The position numbers and the translations under genes were made by a program. The notes under the pieces were generated by a model. That model was given only the letters and a program-made list of their open reading frames with translations, searched no databases and was not told the DNA's origin. Shown here piece by piece: positions 27,101 through 38,507 of a DNA stretch of 64,000 nucleotides. Origin of the DNA: Atrina japonica (lineage: Eukaryota; Mollusca; Bivalvia; Pterioida; Pinnidae); assembly GCA_030159075.1 (NCBI GenBank), contig BROG01000231.1, positions 186,001-250,000 of the forward strand, given 5' to 3'. The stretch's first letter is position 1. The number at the start of each line of letters is the position of its first letter.

Positions 27101-30100
27101 TTGATTTTGTCCCGTAACTATGTCAGTTTATTAAAGGAGCATATTGTTGTTTATTTTATTTTGTCTTTCAAAAAACAAATATATATATAGATAGATAGAT
27201 AGATTAATTAGAGAGATAAGCATCTACTTCAATATGGAATAGTTTAGGACATATTTGATTTTAGTATTTTTTGCACAAAGACAAATACACTTTATTTTAA
27301 TCTGCACTAAAATAGGCAAGTGAATATGAACACAATTACTCATGTAGGCCCTACAAGTCCACCAAGATTAGAGTTTACAACTTGTATTAATAATATCAGG
27401 GGTGACAGGCTACCTGTTGCCATCAAAATATAGCAGCTACAGTAATGCATGGTATCAGAGCTAGACAAAATGTTAACTTGTACATCCTTTTTTTGAAAGT
27501 AAACGGTAACCTATTGTTTTGGTTTCTGACAAAACTTGGATGTGCAACTTAATCTTAGTTGGTCTATACTTGGTTATTAGTCACGTATTCCAGTTATAAG
27601 TCACTTATTTCAGTTATAAGTCACTTATTCCAGTTATAAGTCACTTATTTCAGTTATAAGTCACTTATTTCAGTTATAAGTCACTTATTCCAGTTATAAG
27701 TTACTTATTCCAGTTATAAGTCACTTATTTCAGTTATTAGTCACTTATTTCAGTTATAAGTCACTTATTTCACTTATAAGTCACTTATTCCAGTTATAAG
27801 TCACTTATTTCAGTTATAAGCCACTTATTCCAGTTATAAGTCACTTATTTCAGTTATAAGCCACTTATTCCAGTTATAAGTCACTTATTTCAGTTATAAG
27901 CCACTTATTCCAGTTATAAGTCACTTATTTCAGTTATAAGTCACTTATTCCAGTTATAAGCCACTTATTTCAGTTATTAGTCACTTATTTCACTTATATG
28001 TCACTTATTTTCAAATGTTAAAGCTGTTAGAGAGCTTAATGAATTAAGAAATTATCTGTCTCTCAGTTCTTTTTATGAATTCATTCTAATATTTATATTA
28101 TATTCAATCTCATTACCCAGATTTCCTGGTACCTGTGCCTCAGAGAAAATGATAAATAGTTTATACTGTGGTATCAACCGCAACAGAACAAAACCTTGTC
28201 TTCAGGGCAAGGTTGATTTGTATAGGATATTACAATATGATATTAATACAGCGGCAGAGGGCTCAGATCACACACAACCTCTGTTATTGACACGACATAA
28301 TGTTGTACCAGGAATGTTTTTGGTAAGTTGAACAGAATGATTATATTTGCTAAAATAGTTAAATAATAAACAGAAAAATTGGTAAATTGTGATGTGATGG
28401 ACAATGTGATGGATTGTCATCAGAAAAGGCATTGCATGGTAAATGTTGGTAATTTATGAAGGTAAAATTTCTGATATTGCACCAGGTAGATAAGTTAGAT
28501 ACATTATTTGAATATATTGTACATGTTGTGTAAAAAGAGAAAAAAAATCTATTCATTTGTTATAGTGACGTACATTTAATAGATTTGATAAAAATCTTTG
28601 GTAGTCATTTTGGTAAAATTTTGATATGTTTATTAACCCTTTTGAACTCCACAAGCTATAATTGACTGGTCCAATACAATAAAAATGAGCATGCCATTAT
28701 GATTCTAAGGGGTGAAAGGGTTAAAGTTATATAAAATTATGCATTTGTGAAAAATAACTTTTTGTTTTTCATTCCAGATTTACCGTGGAGGAAAATTATT
28801 GTTCTGTGATCATATTTTTAATGGATACGGAAATGCCAAAAAAGATTTTAAAAAACAGATAATGAAGTCTCAAGTTCAAGCAATACAGGGATTTTCATTG
28901 CCAACAGATTTCAAATTTAGGTAATGAAAGTGAACAGAACCCCAACAAGAGTTTACTACAGTACCTGGGTATATAATGCATGAAAATTCTGAGGTTCCAT
29001 AATCCTCGTCCATTTCATATCTGAAAGTTCTTCCAGACAGGTTATTCCTTAAACAAATCGTCAGCAAAAGAAATGAAAGTCATGGGTCTTTCTGTCTTCA
29101 ACAAAATTGAAACTTTGATAGATCAAGATGTTTTGATATTCAAGCCAGCAAGTATTGTCTGTATATATATACTTTTATATACACTGATTTTCTGTTTGGA
29201 TCAAATTTATACCATAATTGTATTAGTTTTAGTACATCTCATAATTAGTTTAATTTGATTTTTTTACCATAGTTATTTTCCATATCAAAATTATGGTAGT
29301 TCTAATTGAATGTGTAAGTCAACTCCTTTAATTAATCCATTTTATACACAGTCCAAGCAAAGGCCGGTTAGGAATGAGGAGTGCATGGGGAGGTGAGATT
29401 GGAGGTACTGGAGTTGATCATTATGGCAGTCCAGGTACTTCATTAGATTCAGGTCTCGTTCCATTGAAACGATCGGTATCATCACTAAGCGACAGCAGCA
29501 AAGGAAACGCGATTGAACATGTCAAGTAAGTCATGATATCAATATCGTCAACATTTTATTTAAGTCACTTTTCTTTATTTTCTGTATTAGATAGCTCTCT
29601 GTACTTAATCATGGCAGTTAGAAAAACAATTTACAAGAAATAACTACAAAATTTGAATCTTTGTTTCTTTATTTGGATTATTTATTGTCAGTTATATTCT
29701 ACATGTTCAGTGCAATATCCTGCTGATATTCATCATAATCAAAGAATGGAATGTCGTACAAATTGTCAAAATAAAAGCTAGGTGGTCATTATTAACATAA
29801 AATCATCCTCAAGTCAATATCAATGCTCTGACAACCAACATTCCAAAGTTTGCTCATTAATCCTCTTTTTGAGACACACCCTTTTTAAAAGATCACTACT
29901 GCTTGGCAGAGGAGATTCCTCTCTGTAAAATATGGGAAAATATTAACTTAGAGCAGGATTTTATTTTGCCATTCCTTTCGGTCAATGTCAATGATTTTAT
30001 ATTTGACACGTGGAATACATTCAGTCTTCTAACCTCCATGATTTATTACAATTTAATTATTTTAGTGTTATATTTACCATCACAATATATATATGATCAC

Positions 30101-33100
30101 TTATCATTATCTTTATAATTGTATTAACAATTAACATTGTTTCTATTTATTATTTCTACCTTTTTATCTTTCAAAAGGATATATTGTTAAGGTAGTTAGT
30201 TTGTCAAGTAAATACAAGGGAAATCCTGAATACCCTCATCTTTAAAAAGGCAGGGGTATAAAAATGGGTAGTACCCAACCAATGCTAAGATATATAATTT
30301 GTCTCATATGCATTTACATACAGGTGAAATTGTCATACATTCAAATTTATAACGCTAACAAATTTATTTTTGATATTTTAATTCATTCATTTTTCTTATG
30401 TTTTATTGGCATTTATTTTGTGGTATTGGTGATTTTATATTCATTAAAATTGTTATTTAAAATATGCTTATAGTGAATGATGAAAATAATTGCATTTTTC
30501 CAGGGGAAAATGGTCATAATTCCAATTAAATTTTCAGAAATGTTTGGAGATACACTGGTAATATAGTGACCAGTTTAAATAAAATTATAGGTATATCCTA
30601 TTTTGCTAAACTAGCCAAGATAATTTACTTTAATACATCAACCCATATAGCAACATTTGGATTTACTCATTTCAAAGAATTGTAAAGTCCATTATCAGAA
30701 TTTTGGACTGCAGTGTTCAAATTTTAAAATGATTGTTTTGTGCAATATCAACTTTAATACATCAACACATATAACAACATTTGGATTTACTTATTTCAAA
30801 GAATTGTAAAGTCCATTATCAGAGTTTTGGACTGCAGTGTTCAAATTTTAAAATGATTGTTTTGTACGATATCAACTTTAATACATCAACCCGTATAACA
30901 ACATTTGGATTTACTCATTTCAAAGAATTGTAAAGTCCATTATCAGAATTTTGGACTGCAGTGTTCAAATTTTAAAATGATTGTTTTGTGCGATATCAAC
31001 TTGGTCAATCTTGAATAATGACCTTAAAGCATACTATTTACTGATTTGGATAAGTCTGAATATGACCACAGGGGTTGATGAGTTAACAAGACTAGTTAAA
31101 ATAATGTAAACTTCACAGAAATTTACCAAAAAAATTGGCAATTTTATTAAATTTTTCACAATTTTAGGTTTTTTTTACTCATACCAATAGTTATGAATAG
31201 TTTCTTTATCATTTATAAACATTGTGCATAATTTCTGTGAAAAATTATTGATCAGATTATATATTTCCAGTGTATTCTTCAAGATATATAAAATTAATTG
31301 AACCCCTTCACTGCACTGAACCCTATATGGTGGTTAATTAAGTTAACAGGTACTCTCTGATTTGTAGTAAAATTTCATGCAAATAACAGAAGTATTTCAC
31401 CAACATGCACAGCACTTCATTGTATACTAACTTGATCTATAAACACTGTAACCTTAACTACATTTGTATAAATTTAGCATTGCTTTCTAGTCAATATGGC
31501 CACCCTTCCGTTTTCAAGGGTTATATTAATTAATACTCCTTTCCTTATGTATCTGTGACTTGTCTATTTCCTATAGGCAGATATATGTGAAATTAGGACC
31601 ATTGCTAAACATGCAATCGCTTTCAAGGAGGAGGTAATAATGAACGAAGCTGTGCATTGACATTTTTTTATCATATTTTGCCATGTAGTCTCTGAATGGA
31701 TGCTAAGCACGAAAAAATGTCAGAATTTGTATCATACATTGGGTCTCTGCTTGGTAAACTTATGATATGTAGTATTTACATGAAAGCCGTTTCTATCATC
31801 ATTTTACAAATTGGTCTTCAGTGCATGGGACTTTTAGAAAAAACATAATTTCCTTTCAGTTTCATAGACTAATTGAGTATTTGTACACAATTAAAATATG
31901 CCTTGAATGTACATCATTGAAATTATTGATACTTTATTGGAACAGAATAAATATGCCCCGATTTTCATTTTGTTGAATTTATACCACATTTTCTTGAGGA
32001 GTGGATTGTAATAATTCTTTTACTGATAATTTAGAAAAACTTTGATGGCAATAATTTTTCTTATATCTTTGTTATATGGAGTTGCCTTCCTATTTATCAT
32101 ATGTAAGTTTTTAAAATTAGAAATTAAAAAAAAAATTAATTAAAATTTAAAAATTATTTCTCAAGCAGAGATCTCAAACCTCTTATTAATTGGTGTCCTT
32201 CTTGCACTGCACGTTATTTGTACTAATTTGTCTTTGTGAGATGGGCCAGTAGTTTTTCGTAAGTATTAGGTGGAAAGCCCAGAGAACTAAGTTCAGTGTT
32301 GGCTGATGCCTATAGGACATTTTGTAACTTGAGATTTTTGTTTTTGATTAAATGTTATAATGTTTTTCTATGTGACTTTTTGTAAATGTCTGTGTGCTTG
32401 TAGATTAGATTTTTTTTCACTTTAATTTTTGAGTCAGATTAAAGTCTTGTGCGTGCATTAAGAGTCCATTGACTTTAGTCTCTGTCTGCTGAATTCTTAG
32501 TCCTTATCAATGTGGTGTTTGGTGTTTCTAATATAAGTGTACCAAGAAGTAGGCCAGACACTCTGGATTGTAGTTAGGTTACATTGTTTTTGCTATGCTC
32601 AAAATGTAGGCGATTGAATTGGGTAATTAAGGAGTATGAAAGATTATTTTATGTTTTCAAAGCTGAATTATAAACTATGGGAGGAATATAAGTTTTGCCA
32701 TGGAGATATATTTGTATTTATTTTACTTCACCCAGTAGATGAGGAATAGATGATAAAACTAAAGTGTACCAATGTCATTATGGCCCTGTAAGTAATGGTG
32801 AAATATTTTTGGTTTCCATGAGCCCATTGAAATGCAGGGGTTTTAACAAAACAAAAAATGTATGTCTTTTTAATTGGTGAAACTGATAAATTATCAGGAT
32901 ATATGTGATCTAGATGAGAAATTGAATGTCTTTAAACCAACCATATCTATCTTTATCATGTAATGTGTTTACCCTTTGTGGACACAACTATCAGACTTAT
33001 CAATGCTAAAAGAAGAAAAATGTCAGTGTGATTGCACCTGTGTTGCATATCCAATTCATAACTTCCTTATAATTATGATTTTTAAGATTATGTGATTCAG

Positions 33101-36100
33101 AAAGTCCTAGTAATTATGATTTTTAAGATTTTGTGATTCAGAGTCCAAATAAATATGATTTTAAGAGTGTGATTCAGATAGTATTAGTTATTAAATATGA
33201 TTTTAAGAGTGTGATTTAGAGAGTCCAAATAAATATGATTTGAAGTGTGTGTGATTCAGATTGTACTATTAAATGTTAATTTTAAAGGTGTGTGATTCAG
33301 AGAGTCCAAATGAATATGATTTTAAGGGTGTGTGTGATTCAGATAGTACTATTAAATATTAGTTTTAAAGGTGTGTGATTTAGATAGTACAATTAAATAT
33401 TAATTTTAAAGGTATGTGATTCAGAGAGTCTAAATAAATATGATTTTAAGGGTGTGATTCAGAAAGTCCTATTAAATATCATTTCAAAGGTGTATGATCG
33501 AAACAAATTTTAAAAAATCACAGTTTGTATGAGGTATTAAAAGTGTGTTTATAGTGATATAAATGATAAAGATAATCAGTGTCATATCAATCCCTGCAAT
33601 TCTCCTTATGTTAATTTTTTGCGTATTTTGAAGTACCAGATCGAAAAGAATAATTTATTTTCTTCTATGTTTCCTGACATAAATATAAAAATGTTCATTT
33701 CCTGACTTAATTCATAGATTAAAGCGACGTGTAAGGATTGTGTTTCAATCCTTGGATTGCGAAGTGTAAGGGGATATTTTTATCTTTATTAATTGTATAA
33801 TGGTATTTTGGAAGTTTGAGCATGGGTTGGAGGGAGTACACGGTGGTGATGGGAGCTTCAAATGATAAAGTATTTGTTGGCTTAAATAATTCTGGAAGTT
33901 TCAGAGCTTTGCTGTATTTACATATGATTTTTCATAACAGGTACCAATATATAAATATATATGTATGTCTGTCTAAGTTAATGTATCAGAGACTGAGAAT
34001 GTTGGTCAAGGGGATTCTCGTGAAATTTTTCATAATAACTTCCCTACATAAAAATCCTTTGAACTTCTTCACTGCTGGTCATACGTATCAGGTTTTGATG
34101 ACTCATTCTGTAATGATTTAACTAAAGAACAGTGATACCCCCAAACTAAAGTTATCTTTATCCTGGTTTATTCCACTACATGAATGTTCAAGCTTTGATT
34201 TTTGTTTTCCAAGGTAAAAATAAACATGCATGTCAACTTTATGATATCATTTAGTATTATAAAAGTATATCTATCACTTGATATGTAAATATTTCCTGTA
34301 TCATATACATTTCCACATATCAGATGTACTCCTCACAAATGTATAACCAAAGCTTTAGAATAAAGAGAAAGTTGCATGGCATCATTTCTTAAAACTGTTG
34401 TGTCAGAGTTTTCTACACAGAATTTTACATGACATATCTTCTGTCTAGTATAACATGCAATTTAGGATATTTAAGATATGTTGACATTTTGTCAATACAG
34501 AGAGTAAAATAAACAGAGTTGGGAAAATATTAGATGTATTATTAGGTGCTTTCACTAGTTACCAAAACCTGTTAGATATAGAAAGATATTTTTATCTGTT
34601 AGTCAATTTTTTGTTCAACAGCAAAGCAGTTTAAATAAAGTTTTGCTTTTTCTACAAAATTTAACACTTGTTGGCAAATTGAGATATATCAGAGTTACAT
34701 TTTTTGACTTACCTTTAAAATTGAGCACCTCACTGTTTTGAAAATCATCTACAAGAATTAACAATGTGTTTATTCCTTCAGTTTATATGTAATTCACTAT
34801 TTTGATTAATTTGATTGCCAATCTCTTTATTTAACACTGTGTAACAGGTGCCCTGTCGGCAGCTCTACACATATTTTATAAACTATACAATCCCAATTCT
34901 GATCTTTTTTAACATTTTTTTTTCTATAAATACTGTTTTTTTACTTGTTCTAACAAGTTTTGATGTGAAATTTACATTTATGGGTGGTGGAAAAGATTTT
35001 TTTTCCAATATGTGTTGTGGATATATATATTTAATTCATATATGAAAGAAAATAATGTAATTAGACATAGTTGATTGTAGAATTTATTGTTCTGTTGCTG
35101 TATATATATATATATATATGTACTTGAATCTTTCAACTTTACCATTTAAATATGATAAAAACCATTTGATATAAGATAAGGGTAAAGAACCTCTGGAATA
35201 CCATGTCAATTTGAAACTTGATTTTAAACATAAGATAATTTTAATCCATAATTAATAACCATATTAAATATTTCAAACTATGTTACATGCTGTAGAAAAT
35301 TCCTAATATGTTTAACTTTACTAACGTTTTCTCCGTAGAATTGCAAGACAGCGTCCATTTGTTCCATCTTATTATGAGTTACAGGTAAATAAACGACTCA
35401 TGTAAAATATGTTTGGAAATACATGTATATATATAAATTTGAATTGTGCTGTAAAACAAATAATGCATTTAATTATATGTGAAAGACTAGGTCCACATTG
35501 GGGTATACATTTTGGTTGCATCGTGAAAATATGTCAGAAAAATTTATAGCAGCAATCATTGTTGGGAAACATGTTTAGTTTCACTGGTCATAATGGTCGT
35601 GGATTTGTTATTATTTGGCATTTCTGTTAAGTGTGGACCTTTTCTTTTTTCAAAATAAGCAATATTTTGTGGAAAATTGGTGCCATGAAGTTGGAAAAAA
35701 TCAGACTCAATGTTTTAAGTTATTGGGAAATTGAAGCACTTTAAATGTTTGAGATTTAAATTGTGAATATTTAATACAATCACTGTACAATAATTTTTAA
35801 AAATCATTATATTGTGTTCTATTAATATAGATTAAATAAAAATAAATTAACTCATTAATGAACCGTAGTAAATGGAGCTTTCAATTTAGAAATGCCAAGC
35901 AAAATTTGTAAAAATTGGCAATGGGGAGAAATAGAAATTATATTTTACAATTATAATATTACACAGTAATTCATTAAATAAGACTTGAGTCTGGTTTTCC
36001 TCCCATAGGTTCATTGCACCTGTTTTGTCCAATTATTTATGCACCACAGCTTGTCATCATTGCAGTTAATTAGATCAAACAATAAGAAAATTGTTATGTT

Positions 36101-36606
36101 GATTTTAAGACAGGTGAATGAATGGAAAGGGTTTCAGAATGCTTTTGGGGTATCCTATCTGCAAAACTTTTCAAATGATTAGCCAACATACAGTACCTTT
36201 AACTAGCTTGGTTATGGAAAACTCATTTCTCTGTATTTTAGAAATGCATCATTCCTCATCACATTTCTTGATACTGTAGACTATTAATAAATTGTTTGAA
36301 CACTTCCTGTGTTAAGTATGCAGACTTTTGTGTGTATAATTGTCTTAATTTCTGTCATGGTTAGGTACTTGATAATACAGACTAATTCTGGTGAGCTATC
36401 TAATCAAAATTGGTAATATTTGCATCATTTTACTTACTGTTTGTACACCCAGTTTGATTGGCTGTTTGAACTTTCTTTGTAGAAAACATGAAGCCGCAGC
36501 TCTGATTAGTCTAAGTTTGTCACCCGGAGGATTTAAACCAGGAATGGACATTAAAGCTCATTTTTCCACACACGAACAGCCAAAGATACAGCAAACTGTT
36601 AGATGA
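11998..36606 (+). CDS. FAM194-domain protein, C3orf20-like, 18-exon model (5' end uncertain)
   Basis: Exons read with AG/GT borders and matching phase: 11998-12078, 14986-15066, 16403-16496, 17943-18160, 21386-21509, 21776-21887, 22325-22459, 23020-23127, 23810-23922, 25132-25334, 26119-26293, 26629-26907, 28121-28322, 28778-28920, 29352-29525, 31577-31633, then 36483-36606 ending in TGA. Exon 35339-35384 belongs to an alternative end. The first usable Met is at 12015 with A at -3, giving about 801 residues; the frame is open upstream, so an earlier exon is possible. Residues about 153-265 (from GVELGRPGYYLIAFDDTPEN through TPSGRGVCYASNGIVR and WKWP to KFNV) resemble the FAM194 domain of ERICH6 and C3orf20. 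A Cys cluster (KCPCP and CRC, about 514-534) and a long C-terminal part fit C3orf20 better than ERICH6. No function is known to me. Gene structure is well supported; the family name rests on memory. Confidence 0.8.
12235..12324. mobile_element. Short palindromic MITE
   Basis: It begins TTAATTCATCAACCCCT and ends AGGGATAAATGAGTTAA, matching the inverted ends of the element at 9466-9556. Confidence 0.45.
12734..12959. mobile_element. hAT-type MITE, GGATTTTCCACAC family, copy 1
   Basis: The ends are GGGATTTTCCACAC and GTGTGGAAAATCC, an inverted repeat. The interior shares long blocks with copies at 15080-15327 and 53113-53357, for example TTTTATTGAAATTGGGAAAT and CTTCAAATTCATTGTCATTT (shared with the 15080 copy). 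It is non-coding and lies in an intron. Confidence 0.7.
13017..13059 (+). repeat. Poly-G tract
   Basis: More than 40 consecutive G interrupted by a single T. It sits between a complete and a partial copy of the GGATTTTCCACAC MITE. Such runs are prone to length error in any read technology and could form G-quadruplex. Confidence 0.9.
13061..13135. mobile_element. Partial right half of the GGATTTTCCACAC MITE
   Basis: TTTTTTGCATTGGGAATGGG followed by a CCATATTTCAGTCCCCTA-type segment and GGGTGAAAATC matches the right-hand third of the complete copies. The left part is replaced by the poly-G tract. Confidence 0.55.
15080..15327. mobile_element. hAT-type MITE, GGATTTTCCACAC family, copy 2 with target duplication
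   Basis: Ends CAGGATTTTCCACAC and GGTGGAAAATCCC. It is flanked by TACTAGTT on the left and TACTAGTG on the right, an 8-bp target duplication with one mismatch, as expected for hAT-superfamily insertions. It lies 14 bp downstream of the exon 14986-15066 splice donor. Confidence 0.7.
18475..19135 (+). repeat. 34-bp minisatellite, left part
   Basis: Variable units of about 33-37 bp with core CTTTGAAATGGTTCTCAGAT followed by TATAAGA. The array is in the intron between exons 17943-18160 and 21386-21509 and continues at 20770 after an insertion. Open frames over it are repeats of the unit, not genes. Confidence 0.9.
19136..20769. mobile_element. Non-autonomous DNA transposon inserted in the 34-bp array
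   Basis: The 1,634-bp segment begins CAGGGCTCAACATTAA and ends TTAGTGTTGAGCCCTG, a 16-bp inverted repeat with one mismatch. TTATA flanks both sides (19131-19135 and 20770-20774). Subterminal blocks with GACCAGTCGG-like sequence appear at both ends. No transposase frame is visible. The CAGGG terminus is common in hAT elements, but the visible 5-bp duplication is shorter than the usual 8 bp, so the superfamily is open. Confidence 0.75.
20770..21225 (+). repeat. 34-bp minisatellite, right part
   Basis: Same unit as 18475-19135, resuming directly after the transposon end. It stops about 160 bp before the acceptor of exon 21386-21509. Confidence 0.9.
21386..22459 (+). CDS. Three exons encoding the FAM194-like domain
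   Basis: Exons 21386-21509, 21776-21887 and 22325-22459 join in phase. The pieces in order are YYLIAFDDTPENRMLACFTP, SGRGVCYASNGIVRFLATEK, GGHMADLDG, WKWP, and HIVFRCNGQISMHLLFSCQ followed by KFNV. The pattern of a GRGVCY turn, a GG plus acidic stretch, WKW and a final KFNV is what I recall from FAM194-domain proteins. Search with the Pfam FAM194 model would confirm or refute it. Confidence 0.65.
22492..22673. mobile_element. TACAGT-ended MITE, copy 1
   Basis: It begins TACAGTGAAATTTGTATATA and ends GCAGGTTTTACTGTA; the ends are inverted repeats with TA at both borders, consistent with a TA-targeting (Tc/mariner-like) MITE. The internal sequence is shared with 25535-25720. It starts 33 bp after the donor of exon 22325-22459. 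Confidence 0.65.
24111..24166. repeat. (GT)n(GC)n microsatellite
   Basis: A GT run passes into a short GCGCGC and then ACACA stretch, in the intron after exon 23810-23922. Confidence 0.9.
24442..24996 (+). repeat. 69-bp tandem repeat, eight copies
   Basis: Units start at 24442, 24511, 24580, 24650, 24719, 24788, 24857 and 24926, each beginning GTGAGGCACTTCACC (one unit has GCGCTTCACC). Copies are nearly identical. Since 69 is divisible by three, long frames open through the array on the minus strand as a 23-residue repeat; I regard these as by-products. Confidence 0.95.
25480..25880 (+). repeat. 30-bp tandem repeat split by a MITE
   Basis: Units of about 30 bp of the form TTCAGTTACTTAAGTGACCT plus ATTTTAATCC lie at 25480-25534 and 25721-25880. 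The TACAGT MITE at 25535-25720 sits between them. Confidence 0.8.
25535..25720. mobile_element. TACAGT-ended MITE, copy 2
   Basis: It begins TACAGTAAAACTTGTATATA and ends AAAGCAGGTTTTAATGTA. It shares the interior (TTAGGGACACA, GGAGGTGGT, AGAGGTTGATTTGTACAC) with 22492-22673 and is inserted inside the 30-bp array. Confidence 0.7.
27580..28015 (+). repeat. 20-bp tandem repeat
   Basis: About twenty units of CAGTTATAAGTCACTTATTY, mostly differing at one T/C and one T/C position (AAGTCAC or AAGCCAC). The array ends about 105 bp before the acceptor of exon 28121-28322. Confidence 0.95.
28633..28724. mobile_element. Palindromic MITE, TTAACCC variant
   Basis: Begins TTAACCCTTTTGAACTCC and ends AAGGGGTGAAAGGGTTAA, inverted ends starting with TTAA. 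A middle block (GACTGGTC) is shared with 37197-37287 and 57933-58020. Confidence 0.5.
30626..31000 (+). repeat. 124-bp tandem repeat, three copies
   Basis: Three near-identical units start with ACTTTAATACATCAAC at about 30627, 30751 and 30875. It lies in the long intron between exons 29352-29525 and 31577-31633. Confidence 0.9.
33060..33490 (+). repeat. About 40-bp degenerate tandem repeat
   Basis: Repeated blocks of AAATATGATTTTAAG, GTGTGATTCAGA and GAGTCCAAATAA with variable spacing, in the intron after exon 31577-31633. Confidence 0.8.
35339..35384 (+). CDS. Alternative exon 17 of the FAM194-domain gene
   Basis: Acceptor CTCCGTAG, donor GTAAAT. Joined to exon 31577-31633 it reads RIARQRPFVPSYYELQ and ends in phase 0. 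It cannot join 36483-36606, because that junction gives AAA ACA TGA. It does join the open segment at 36009. Retention of the following intron would add only six codons before a TAA at 35403-35405. Confidence 0.6.
36009..36182 (+). CDS. Candidate alternative terminal exon of the FAM194-domain gene
   Basis: A pyrimidine-rich acceptor (TTTTCCTCCCATAG) is followed by 57 open codons in the phase left by exon 35339-35384: VHCTCFVQLFMHHSLSSLQL, then IRSNNKKIVMLILRQ and a tail ending in TAG. An internal donor-like CAG|GTGAAT at 36113 may end the exon earlier. The residue pattern looks protein-like. With exon 17 this gives a C-terminus different from the 36483-36606 version, for a protein of about 833 residues. 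Confidence 0.45.
   Translation, partial: VHCTCFVQLFMHHSLSSLQLIRSNNKKIVMLILRQVNEWKGFQNAFGVSYLQNFSND
36483..36606 (+). CDS. Terminal exon of the FAM194-domain gene (main model)
   Basis: Acceptor CTTTCTTTGTAG. The exon takes two bases from exon 31577-31633 (or from 29352-29525) and reads KHEAAALISLSLSPGGFKPG, continuing for 20 residues to TGA at 36604-36606. Confidence 0.65.
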
Positions 36607-37196
36607 TTTTACAACCACTTAATTCTTCAGAGGAAGTCAGCCATATAGAACTAGAATATTATAATACTTCTGTAATCTGTGGTACAAATTCTGGTCTTTT
36701 TTGTTTTTTGTCTGATTTCAAATTTCTGTATGTGCTGTGAAATGTTATGATCTGGAATACATCAAAGTGGACTGCACCTCTCCCAGTCAAAAAGTAGGAT
36801 ATGTAATGTGTATACGAGGGCCAAAACTGTTAGTTTTTCAGGTGTTCTTTTATAGCTTTATGATGTTCACAAATATATAAATCAGATCTAAGCATATTTT
36901 AGATTTTTTTCTACAACTAGATAGAGATGTAGCATGGATTTAGTTAAGACAAAGCATAATTGCTGATCAGGTAACCTCTTTAAGTACTTTTGTACAGAAA
37001 TATTTGACTTTCTACGTTATCAGGGTGCTATTATATTTACTGTTCTTTTAATTGAAACTGAATTTGAAACTATTGAATTTAAAATTCATTAGTTTTATGT
37101 ATTGTTACCCACCTAACTTCACACATTTTGTTTGTGTATTGTTTTTTTATCAACTCCAGGAAGAATATCACAAGAATTGATAAAGTGTCCATATTA

Positions 37197-37287
37197 ATTC
37201 TCATCACTCCACAGTATATAATAGACTGGTCTAGAATAGGAGAAAGGAGCATATTATTTACAGACTTGGGGTTAAGAAGGTTAAGAT
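37197..37287. mobile_element. Diverged palindromic MITE
   Basis: Shares the central ATAATAGACTGGTC block with 57933-58020 and ends GGGGTTAAGAAGGTTAAG; the left end is eroded (AATTCTCATCACTCC). Confidence 0.35.
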
Positions 37288-38507
37288 ATTAATCCAAAGC
37301 AGAGCAGTTGTGGTTCTTCAGTTTTGTCTCAGGGACGAATTCTTGTAATCAAACTAACCATGCATCACAAATTCTATATGTAAAATATCTCGGCCTAATT
37401 GAAACATATATACCACTGGAATATGTTAAAGTTTATGAGAAGTTTGTTTACTCTCAGAAATCAAATTCTATATCTGCAAAGTTTGTTAAGATTGGATGGT
37501 ATGAAATTATGCAGCTTCCAGAAAGTTGGTTATAAAGTTTTTTTTAAGTATTTGTAACCAGTCTATTTAAGCTCTTAATAATAGATTTTGATTATTTTAA
37601 GCCATTATTCTCTTTTCTTTTTGTTATTCATTTTATTATTGTTTTCTAACGGAACTGTATGAGGATCTTACTGTTAATGTCTTTATTGATGTGCCAATCC
37701 TTTTTGGGAGGGATATTTGTTTATCTCTGGATCAGGTTATTGTGTTAAAAACATCTTAAACATTATATTTGGGAGGATAAAGTTTTTACTATTTCAACTT
37801 TCAACGCAAAGATTGTGTTAGCTTTTACCTGATATTGTTTTACTGTCATAAAGTCATTAAAAACATCCTTAAAGGCTTGCAAATGTCAAGTTTGAAGTAA
37901 AGATGATAAAACTTGTATGTTTATTTCTAATTCTCTTTTGACAGATTTGCACATATTCAGTGCCAATGAATAGTATATAGGATAATCAGCTTTCAAAAAC
38001 AGATAAAAAAAATACAAATTTTGAACACATGTCATTGAGTCAAATACCAATTTTAGTGTGATTTTGTTATTTATCATTTCCCAGGAAAATATGTTAGTTT
38101 GCATTTCATAGTCCCATATATATTATCAGTTTACAATTCTATGATTTTTTCAACTGATTGGTGAAAGGGCATACATATGTTTGAGATTTTCTCCAGACTT
38201 TTTTGTAACAGGGTGTGTTTGGTTTCAGGTTTCTTGGTGTATTCCGTATCTTTGTATGTTTTCAATGAAATACAGCATTGAACATTATTTATCATATAGA
38301 TAAATATTGAACCATTGGTATCAGGATTATCCATGGGTTATTTCTTGGGCAGAAAACCTTTGCATTGCACTTATAATTGAGAATTTCTACCAGATATTTT
38401 TAAAACAACCATTCTGCATTAAAGTTCCAATGTGACCTTTGACCTAGAAACTTTGATACCTTATTTCTTATTTTGTTATATTTCATGTAGTTTGCTTCAT
38501 TTCACTT

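Noticed and set aside
27580..28015. CRISPR-like regular array
   Set aside because: The 20-bp units are contiguous with no unique spacers; it is a minisatellite in a eukaryotic intron. The same holds for the other arrays.
33816..34121. 101-codon plus-strand open frame in an intron
   Set aside because: No acceptor/donor with compatible phase, and the sequence lacks conserved-looking segments.
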